Origin: Flavobacteriaceae bacterium UBA3611
GTDB lineage: Bacteria > Bacteroidota > Bacteroidia > Flavobacteriales > Flavobacteriaceae
Direction of reading: 5' to 3'
Length of the DNA: 64,000 nucleotides
Assembly (NCBI GenBank): GCA_002375495.1
Contig: DFLU01000006.1
Span: 1 to 64,000, forward strand
Position 1 is the first letter of the stretch. The number at the start of each line of letters is the position of its first letter. The notes under the pieces were generated by a model. The model did not search any database. It was not told the origin of the DNA and saw only the letters and a list, made by a program, of their open reading frames with translations. Below are positions 57,785 through 64,000 of this stretch, one piece after another. Made by a program: the position numbers and the translations under genes.

Positions 57785-58906
57785 TTATAAACTTAATTTT
57801 TTCGCAGTATTGCTTGGTATGGCGTCTTTATGAAGCGTAATACTTATGGCCTTTAAACGCATGTATGCTTCGCTAAAATACACAAATCCGCCATTGGCGT
57901 TCCGACTTTCATCAGTGCCCCAACTATTTTTTACCTTGTAGTATTTGGTGCCGTTTTGGTCGGTTAGCGTACCCGTGATGTGCATCAAATGGTCGTCTGT
58001 GGTGGTAAAGTTTTCAAATTCATCTTGGCGGTATTCTTGGGTGATCTTTTTCTCTGGATAGACGCCCTGTAATGCTTTGATATTGTTCTCTTCCCTCAAC
58101 GGAATAACAGCTACCCCATCTTTGCTGGAAAAGGTGCGTTCGCTCACGTCGCAGTCAAGTTCTACCGTAAAACCTTTAGCCAATGCGTTGTCGATGGCAG
58201 CCATCATTTCATCTAGTGGAAGATTGTGAAAACTTCCGTAGCTCCAATTGTCAGGAATATTCAGGATAAATTCAGAATAAAAAGGTGCGTGCGTAAAGGA
58301 AGTCAGCGTAACGTAATTTTCAGGTACAATTTTCATCGCTTCGCGGAAACTTTCTGGGGTGTACTGCTTTCCTTCGTACGTAAAATTGTTCACGTTTTTT
58401 CCGAGGTAGATATCTAATACAGCTTCGGTTGCTGGTTTCCATTTTTTGCTCAAACTACGCCCAGGATTGTCTACATAGGTTTTTGCCATGGCTTCTAGCA
58501 CGGCAACTAATTCGGCATGGTTATGTCCAGTTTCGTTTTGAAAGAGTCCGCTAAAGGCTTCATGGGGAACCAAGCCGTAGGCAGCAACAGAGTTCATCAC
58601 GTCATGTGCGAGTCCGCCCTCACTAAATTGCGCTTTTCCTTGTCGCATCACGAAGTTTTCCAACTTTTTCGGATAGGTATTCCGAACTGTGTACATTTCA
58701 GAAAGATCTACCTGCTTGCCCGTAAGCCTAATAATTTCAGACTCTAAAAACGACGTACTACTAAAGCTCCAGCAAGTACCTGTTCTACCTTGGCTAATTA
58801 CGGGAGTTGCTTCTAAATCTATTTGAGCGGTGAAGGTGTAGGGTTCTTGGGCAAAAAGCGTAGCTGAAGTAAGAAAAAGCCCAATGAGTAAATAACGAAA
58901 GTGCAT
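57785..58906 (-). CDS. C1-family (papain-like) cysteine peptidase
   Basis: A 373-residue protein with a signal peptide (YLLIGLFLTSATLFAQ) and a C1 peptidase domain of the bleomycin-hydrolase type: catalytic Cys 45 in GRTGTCWSFSS, the His in DHLMHITGT and the Asn in KVKNSWGTDE. The signal implies export, unlike bleomycin hydrolase. It is the first gene of a two-gene operon. The start is clear from the signal peptide. Confidence 0.9.
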   Translation of the reverse strand: MHFRYLLIGLFLTSATLFAQEPYTFTAQIDLEATPVISQGRTGTCWSFSSTSFLESEIIRLTGKQVDLSEMYTVRNTYPKKLENFVMRQGKAQFSEGGLAHDVMNSVAAYGLVPHEAFSGLFQNETGHNHAELVAVLEAMAKTYVDNPGRSLSKKWKPATEAVLDIYLGKNVNNFTYEGKQYTPESFREAMKIVPENYVTLTSFTHAPFYSEFILNIPDNWSYGSFHNLPLDEMMAAIDNALAKGFTVELDCDVSERTFSSKDGVAVIPLREENNIKALQGVYPEKKITQEYRQDEFENFTTTDDHLMHITGTLTDQNGTKYYKVKNSWGTDESRNANGGFVYFSEAYMRLKAISITLHKDAIPSNTAKKLSL

Positions 58907-58972
58907 AGTAGATGTTTTAAAAATGTCTGACTGGGTGCAGTTGAAGCCTACTTAAAAATTTGGAATATAAAA

Positions 58973-58998
58973 ACACTTCGACTGCGCTCAGTGTGACA
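58973..58998. repeat. Dispersed mini-element
   Basis: CACTTCGACTGCGCTCAGTG followed by TGACAA, the same unit found near 15720-15763 and facing the other way at 15892. It lies 43 bp upstream of the menB start. Confidence 0.65.
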
Positions 58999-59040
58999 AT
59001 GTAAAAATAGTGTTTTATCTTTACCGTAAAAGTAACAATT

Positions 59041-59880
59041 ATGCTCATACCCAACTGGAAAACCGCCAAAGAATATACAGATATAACGTACAAGAAGTCG
59101 CATAATGTGGCTCGGATAGCCTTTAACAGGCCCGATGTACGCAATGCTTTCAGGCCTAAGACTACTTCAGAATTATTAGACGCTTTACACGATGCCCAAG
59201 AAGATACAAGTATTGGGGTGGTGTTGCTTTCTGCCGAAGGCCCATCTACCAAAGATGGCGTCTGGAGTTTTTGTAGTGGGGGCGACCAAAAAGTTCGCGG
59301 CCACCAAGGATATGTGGGAGACGATGGCTACCACCGATTGAATATTCTAGATGCACAGCGACTTATCCGGTTTATGCCAAAAGCTGTGATCTGCGTAGTA
59401 CCGGGATGGGCCGTTGGGGGCGGACATAGCCTGCATGTGGTATGCGATATGACCCTAGCCAGTAAAGAACACGCTATTTTTAAGCAGACCGATGCAGACG
59501 TAACCAGCTTTGACGGTGGCTACGGAAGTGCCTATTTAGCCAAAATGGTGGGGCAGAAAAAAGCGAGGGAGATCTTTTTCCTCGGAAGAAACTATTCGGC
59601 CCAAGAAGCCTTTGAGATGGGTATGGTAAATGCGGTGGTGCCACACGACGAATTAGAACAAACTGCGTTCGATTGGGCACAGGAGGTGTTAGGGAAAAGT
59701 CCGACCAGCATTAAAATGCTGAAATTTGCCATGAACCTCACAGATGATGGTATGGTAGGGCAGCAGGTTTTTGCCGGAGAGGCCACACGATTGGCTTATA
59801 TGACCGATGAGGCGAAAGAAGGAAGGGATGCATTTTTGGAAAAGCGGAAACCAGACTTCGATAAGAAGTGGTTGCCTTAA
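59041..59880 (+). CDS. menB: 1,4-dihydroxy-2-naphthoyl-CoA synthase
   Basis: A 279-residue crotonase-fold enzyme of menaquinone synthesis. Motifs: VARIAFNRPDVRNAFRP, CSGGDQKVRG, GWAVGGGHSLH, TDADVTSFDGGYGSAY and GRNYSAQEAFEMGMVN. It closes the naphthoquinone ring from o-succinylbenzoyl-CoA. TATCTTTA at 59016-59023 is a plausible -7 element. It ends 4 bp into the convergent surface-protein gene. Confidence 0.97.
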   Translation: MLIPNWKTAKEYTDITYKKSHNVARIAFNRPDVRNAFRPKTTSELLDALHDAQEDTSIGVVLLSAEGPSTKDGVWSFCSGGDQKVRGHQGYVGDDGYHRLNILDAQRLIRFMPKAVICVVPGWAVGGGHSLHVVCDMTLASKEHAIFKQTDADVTSFDGGYGSAYLAKMVGQKKAREIFFLGRNYSAQEAFEMGMVNAVVPHDELEQTAFDWAQEVLGKSPTSIKMLKFAMNLTDDGMVGQQVFAGEATRLAYMTDEAKEGRDAFLEKRKPDFDKKWLP

Positions 59881-61811
59881 AGTATCCGAAAAGAAATACC
59901 TTCTAAACTTATAAAATCCGATCCATTTCCTCCGGACATATAGCGTACCTCACCATTGGCCAATATATCTACCCGAACGGTATTACCGCTTTGTCCGCCA
60001 GTGGCCAGGACCCTACCTGAAGGACGGTACCCTATGGGGAGTGTAAAAATAAGTTCACCAGCTACAAAAGCAACAGTTTTTCTTAATAAGCCTTGTAAGT
60101 ATACTCGTCCATTGTTTTTATAAAAACTGGGGTCGATATAGCCACCTCCATACGCTTCCCAATTTAGGATGAATGTAGGTGTCTGGGGATTTTCAACAGT
60201 ACCAGCTGCATATGTGGCATCTGCAAATTCTTTAGTGATCAACGCTTTATCATCTGTAATTTCAGCAATATCAAAACTAGGGGCGGTAATGGCACCGTTT
60301 TTTAGAATTTCTAGCGCATCACTTCTGCTACTGGAATTTGTTCCATTCCCAATTGAGAATAACCTATCCGTAGGTACCCAAGAAGAGGTGTTTCCAGAAA
60401 CTGTTGTGCTGAACACGCCCATTTTTGTTTCAAAAAAAGATGGTGCAATATTATTTCTACCAATAGCAATAGCTGCATAGCCACTAGCCGTGTTGCCAAC
60501 TCCTATCGCTGTGGCGTTTACTCCTGCAGCATCATTGCTCACACCTATTGCCACGGAGGCGCTTTGGGTTGAATTGTTGTCATTTCCAATGGCAGTGGAC
60601 CAGTTTCCCGAGGCAACATTTCCGTAGCCCGAAGAAATACTATAATCCCCAGATGCTACAGAGGTATATCCACTTGCAAAACTATAATTGCCAGAAGCCG
60701 TTGTAGACCTTCCTGTTGCAAACGAGTATTCGCCATTTGCTCCTCCTGTTGCTGGCAATGTGTTTGCGCTTAAATCTACGGCATTATAGCCAATAGGTCC
60801 ATAATTTGCGGGGTTGCTGCCCACCAACCGCCATCCATAACCATTGCCTTCGTCTATTTTTTCTAAACCCGCTAATGATAAATTTTGGTAAGTTACATCT
60901 GCATATTCTTTGGTAAGCAATGCTTTGTTATCTGTAATTTCAGCAATATCAAGACTTGGAGCAGTGATCGTGCCATTTTTAAATATGGTCAAGGCATCAC
61001 TTCTATTCATATTATCTGTCCCGTTACCAATCGTAAAAAGCCTATCTGTCGCAACCCAGCTTGTAGGCGACCCAGAGTTTAACGTGCTAAACAAACCCAG
61101 TGTGGTTTCTCCATACGTACTCGATAGATTCCAATATCCGGTGGCGAGAGCAAAATCACCCATTGAAATTGCATGATTTCCAAGCGCAACGGCAGTATTT
61201 CCAGCAGCGTACGCGTAATCCCCCAAGCTAATGGCATAATTTCCTTCCGAAGTACTGTTCCTTCCCATAGAAACAGCCCCATAACTTGAGGCTAGATTCC
61301 CTACACCCATGGTAAATGAATATTGTCCGGAGGAAGTATTCTCTAATCCTCCCGAAAAACTATAGTCGCCCGTTGCGCCAAAACTACTACTAGTATTATT
61401 GCTAATGGAAGCATCTACTGCTTTAAAGCCAATATTCCCAAAATTGAGTGGGTTGCTACCAGCAAGTCGCCATCCAGTATTGGTTGCTTCGGTTATTTGC
61501 TCTAAACCCATACTAGGAGCTGGTCCTAGTGCACTCCAGCTGTTACTATTGTCGTTCCAATAGTAAAATCCTTTTGTTGGCGCACCATTTCCTGTGGCAA
61601 ATACCATCATTCCATCCTGATTTGTAGAAGGGTTAGCAGAAGGAAAGTCATCTACTTTTGGAATTAATATACCATCGGTGGTGGCTGGTGTTGCTTGATT
61701 TGAAGATTGCACCTCTAAAAGGGCATTGGGAGTTACCGTATTGATTCCGACTTGTGCCTGTATGCTCCAGTACATAAAGAAGAGTATCGTACTATAGATT
61801 GTTTTTTTCAT
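59877..61811 (-). CDS. Surface protein with two beta-roll blocks and tail-fibre-like tip
   Basis: A 644-residue protein with a signal peptide (MKKTIYSTILFFMYWSIQAQ). It starts VGINTVTPNALLEVQSS, then has two similar blocks (about 120-320 and 330-545), each with a GWRLxGSNPxNxGxIGxxAVD start, a run of short A/S/G repeats like those of Hep_Hag/YadA heads (GxxTxAxG, SGxYS), and RLFxIGNGTxxxxRSDAL...ITAPSxDIAEIT...LxTKExAD. The C-terminus (about 555-644) is a compact domain (GLLRKTVAFVAGELIFTLPIGYRPS, shortened to IFTLPIGYRPS) like a phage tail-fibre tip. The start is chosen at 61811. Confidence 0.78.
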   Translation of the reverse strand: MKKTIYSTILFFMYWSIQAQVGINTVTPNALLEVQSSNQATPATTDGILIPKVDDFPSANPSTNQDGMMVFATGNGAPTKGFYYWNDNSNSWSALGPAPSMGLEQITEATNTGWRLAGSNPLNFGNIGFKAVDASISNNTSSSFGATGDYSFSGGLENTSSGQYSFTMGVGNLASSYGAVSMGRNSTSEGNYAISLGDYAYAAGNTAVALGNHAISMGDFALATGYWNLSSTYGETTLGLFSTLNSGSPTSWVATDRLFTIGNGTDNMNRSDALTIFKNGTITAPSLDIAEITDNKALLTKEYADVTYQNLSLAGLEKIDEGNGYGWRLVGSNPANYGPIGYNAVDLSANTLPATGGANGEYSFATGRSTTASGNYSFASGYTSVASGDYSISSGYGNVASGNWSTAIGNDNNSTQSASVAIGVSNDAAGVNATAIGVGNTASGYAAIAIGRNNIAPSFFETKMGVFSTTVSGNTSSWVPTDRLFSIGNGTNSSSRSDALEILKNGAITAPSFDIAEITDDKALITKEFADATYAAGTVENPQTPTFILNWEAYGGGYIDPSFYKNNGRVYLQGLLRKTVAFVAGELIFTLPIGYRPSGRVLATGGQSGNTVRVDILANGEVRYMSGGNGSDFISLEGISFRIL

Positions 61812-61821
61812 GGTGTTGTGT

Positions 61822-63072
61822 TTAATGGGTTTCAAATGAAATTCCGTCAAGACTTATAAAATCTAAGCTTCCACTTGTACCGCCCATATACTGAACAGTT
61901 CCATTGGCCAGAATATCAATCCGAATGTTCATGCCTGTTTGTCCGCCGGCACAGAGCCTTCTCGCTGTAGGTCTATATCCTATGGGTAAGGTGAAAATGA
62001 CCTCACCACTGGTCATGGTGCTCGTATTCCGAAGTAAACCGCTTAGGTATACTCTTTTGTTATGTTTGTAGTAATGTGGCGTTTCATATCCATTTCCGTA
62101 GGGCGCCCAGTTTCCGACCAAGGATGCGGCAATAGGATTTTCTGGTGTGGCATAGGTAGCATCGGCATATTCTTTGGTGACGAGAGCTTTAGGATCGGTA
62201 ATTTCAGCAATATCAAAACTAGGTGCGGTAATGGTTCCGTTTTTTAAGACAACTAATGCATCACTACGTGCAGAAGAATTTGAGCCATTACCAATCACAA
62301 AATGCCTGTCTGTAGGAACGAAGCTCGAAAGATTTCCTAATACATTTGTATTAAAAGAGCCCATAGCAGTTTCTAAATATGACCTGCTAGCTGTAAATCT
62401 TCCATAAGACATGGCGTAATCTCCAAAACTTTGAGCAGTTGCACCTGCCGCCAATGAACAAAAACCTGAGGCATATGAATCGAACCCAATGGCAGTACTA
62501 TAAGGCCCTATTGCCTTACTTTGAGGCCCAACTGCTATAGAATGTGACCCCGAGCTTACCGAACTAATTCCAAAAGCCATCGCACCATATTCTGAAGACT
62601 GTGCATTCAAACCTACGGCAATGCTATTGGTACTAGTAGCTCCGTGAATTGTGCTTGCTGTGTTCGAAATAGACAAATCGATTGCATTGGTACCTATATT
62701 TCCATAGTTAGCAGGATTCATACCACGCAATCTCCATCCAGAGCTGAAACCTTCTGTTATGAGTTCAAGTTCACTTTTGTTGCCAGAAATTTTTTGCCAA
62801 CTACTCCCTGAGTCATTCCAAAAATAAAATCCCTGTTCAACCACTCCGTTTCCTGTTACATACACCATCATCCCATCTTGATCAGCCGTTGGGTTGATGG
62901 TTGGAAATGCATCTATCTTAGGAAGTAGCACGCCATCTGTTGCAGATGGAGTGGCTGGGTTAGAAGCCTGTACCTCCAAAAGGGCTTTTGGAGATACAGT
63001 GTTGATTCCAACTTGGGCGTAGGTGATTTGGAGGCAAAAAAAAGCAACGATGAGTGAGATTACAATATTCAT
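61822..63072 (-). CDS. Paralogous surface protein with beta-roll block and tip domain
   Basis: A 416-residue protein, signal peptide MNIVISLIVAFFCLQITYA, then VGINTVSPKALLEVQAS. It has one block instead of two: GWRLRGMNPANYGNIG, then short A/S/G repeats, RHFVIGNGSNSSARSDAL and ITAPSFDIAEITDPKALVTKEYAD (shortened), and the same tip (SGLLRNTSTMTSGEVIFTLP shortened, GYRPTARRL and LDFISLDGISF). It is 10 bp upstream of the larger paralogue, so the two are a tandem pair on one transcript. Anchoring and secretion route are not evident. Confidence 0.78.
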   Translation of the reverse strand: MNIVISLIVAFFCLQITYAQVGINTVSPKALLEVQASNPATPSATDGVLLPKIDAFPTINPTADQDGMMVYVTGNGVVEQGFYFWNDSGSSWQKISGNKSELELITEGFSSGWRLRGMNPANYGNIGTNAIDLSISNTASTIHGATSTNSIAVGLNAQSSEYGAMAFGISSVSSGSHSIAVGPQSKAIGPYSTAIGFDSYASGFCSLAAGATAQSFGDYAMSYGRFTASRSYLETAMGSFNTNVLGNLSSFVPTDRHFVIGNGSNSSARSDALVVLKNGTITAPSFDIAEITDPKALVTKEYADATYATPENPIAASLVGNWAPYGNGYETPHYYKHNKRVYLSGLLRNTSTMTSGEVIFTLPIGYRPTARRLCAGGQTGMNIRIDILANGTVQYMGGTSGSLDFISLDGISFETH

Positions 63073-63283
63073 ACTACAAAATTTTCAACGTTTGTATTTT
63101 TTGTTGGAAACAAAGTTATGAGTACCACAAATCATTTAGAATAGGTAGTGAACGTAAAGTTTAGGTAGGGGTACTTAGGGAAGCTACTTTCAGTGGTTAT
63201 TAAGAAGGGAGAAGATGAAGTAATACCGGAAAATGTAGAGGCGTTTCTTCAACTTTTAAAATTTCCGAAGTAAACAGCCGAGT

Positions 63284-63928
63284 TTAAATAGCATCAAGCA
63301 TACTGAAATGCTCTTTTGCCCAGGTAGTAAGCGCATCAGTCTGTGAAGGTAGTTCGAGTTTGTTGATAATATTTGCTCGGTGATTGTCGATGGTACGTAC
63401 TGAAAGTCCGAGCATTTCAGCTATACTCTTGGAGGTATTTCCTTTTGCGATTAGGCGCACAATGGTTCTTTCTGAAGGCGTTAAAAATTTAATACGCTCT
63501 AACTCAGGGGCTACTTTTGTATTATAAATGGCATCGAAGGTTTTACTGTAATAGGTATGGCCACTATGTACTGCCTGAATGCAGCGTTGTATTTCAGAAA
63601 ATGGTTCTTCTTTTAGGATATATCCAGAAATACCGAGTTCTTTTGTTTCTAAAATCAACGATTTTTCTTTGTGGGAAGTGAGTAAAATAAATTTCGTGTT
63701 TAGTTCTTTTTCTTTGCATTTACGCACTACCTCAATGCCGGAAAGATATGGCATTTCTACATCAAGAATGGCAATGGTAGGAGTGAGGTCTATTATTTGG
63801 TCCAGTGCTTTTGCACCATTTTCGCATGTGGAAACCACATCATAATTAAAGTTCCGCAAAGCTTCAGCAAGTCCGCTTAACAATAAGGGATGGTCATCTG
63901 CTACAAGTATTTTTATTTTTGAGATCAT
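63284..63928 (-). CDS. NarL-type response regulator
   Basis: A 214-residue regulator: receiver with DD at 11-12, phospho-acceptor Asp 56 in TIAILDVEMPYLSG, Lys in LKEEPFSE, and a LuxR-type helix-turn-helix with GNTSKSIAEMLGLSVRTIDNHRANI (shortened). The ATG overlaps the stop of the kinase gene at the window's edge by 4 bp. The 210-bp gap to the surface-protein pair includes no clear promoter. Confidence 0.93.
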   Translation of the reverse strand: MISKIKILVADDHPLLLSGLAEALRNFNYDVVSTCENGAKALDQIIDLTPTIAILDVEMPYLSGIEVVRKCKEKELNTKFILLTSHKEKSLILETKELGISGYILKEEPFSEIQRCIQAVHSGHTYYSKTFDAIYNTKVAPELERIKFLTPSERTIVRLIAKGNTSKSIAEMLGLSVRTIDNHRANIINKLELPSQTDALTTWAKEHFSMLDAI

Positions 63929-64000
63929 TTACTGATACTTGCTTTAATCATCGTGCCCTCATTTTTAGCGCTATTAATGCTAATTTTTCCTTTGAGTAGT
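63925..64000 (-). CDS. Histidine kinase, C-terminal end only (runs off the window)
   Basis: The visible 25 codons read LLKGKISINSAKNEGT...KASISK and stop, with a TGA overlapping the regulator's ATG (ATGA). GKxxIxSxxxxGTxIxAxI is the end of a HATPase domain. The gene is truncated by the window edge; its sensor part cannot be seen. Confidence 0.75.
   Translation of the reverse strand, partial: LLKGKISINSAKNEGTMIKASISK

Noticed and set aside
63193..63273. A short GTG-initiated frame (26 residues, VVIKKGEDEVIPENVEAFLQ and on).
   Set aside because: The composition looks protein-like, but there is no ATG, it has no upstream extension (a stop lies shortly before), and no neighbour uses it. It may be a gene remnant; I cannot support it.

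Overview
The window looks like a chromosomal segment of a marine-type Flavobacteriaceae (Bacteroidota). The evidence is the block dapB / DUF5683 / parB / parA / lepB, the gliding-motility lipoprotein gldI, many short lipoprotein signals ending in a Cys, several promoters of the Bacteroidota type (TTG or TTTG, about 19-20 bp, TAnnTTTG), moderate-to-low GC and paired NarL-type two-component genes. Nothing pins down the genus. No rRNA, tRNA, CRISPR array, transposase or integrase was seen.

Layout. 1-545 is a single-gene module with integron-cassette-like borders (GCGCCTAAC and its complement) around a small membrane protein. 650-4117 holds a thioredoxin-like protein, a small conserved protein, csaA, an MFS exporter and a DUF5694 lipoprotein. 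4297-4634 holds two tiny reading frames closed by a near-ideal terminator. 4765-7571 is a multi-PAS histidine kinase and a receiver protein. 7642-14016 (minus strand) has an MscS channel, a SulP transporter, a dual cyclophilin-FKBP lipoprotein, gldI and a DHH phosphoesterase. 14093-24425 is mostly plus-strand housekeeping: phoD-like phosphatase, ndk, TPR protein, ribH, mutL, two rhomboids and an EEP-family hydrolase, with the minus-strand group DUF721, lipoprotein and recF in between. 24456-33673 is a long minus-strand run: WbqC, a signal-peptidase-like protein without its catalytic dyad, lepB, dapB, DUF5683, parB, parA, a beta-barrel protein, a 2,4-dienoyl-CoA-reductase-like SDR and panB.

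33737-38206 has a plus-strand NTF2-like protein and yifB/comM. The last 17 codons of yifB recur 2.4 kb downstream with only synonymous changes, bracketing an intergenic stretch and two unrecognised genes. 38210-41261 is an overlapping pair, an aspartoacylase-like deacylase and a glutamate-cysteine-ligase-like protein with CBS domains. 41549-48738 has an M16 peptidase, a heptamer repeat array, an Nramp-like transporter lacking the usual metal-binding motifs, and the 5-oxoprolinase genes pxpABC. 48744-51341 is a large membrane-embedded patatin. 52238-54711 is a four-gene signalling unit (small protein, multi-helix membrane protein, HPK7-type kinase, NarL-type regulator). 54729-63072 includes an RluA enzyme, an esterase-like lipoprotein, a C1 peptidase, menB and two paralogous surface proteins with beta-roll repeats and a tail-fibre-like tip. 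The window ends inside another kinase/regulator pair.

The intergenic DNA is unusual: at least four places carry degenerate arrays whose period is seven bases, two of which share the same internal spacer. The region downstream of the SDR gene is built from several repeat families, one of which carries copies of that gene's 3' end. The observations I think most worth a second look are the yifB 3'-end duplication, the Nramp-like / 5-oxoprolinase linkage, the catalytically dead signal peptidase paralogue, the ligase-deacylase pair, the heptamer arrays and the tiny-peptide operon.
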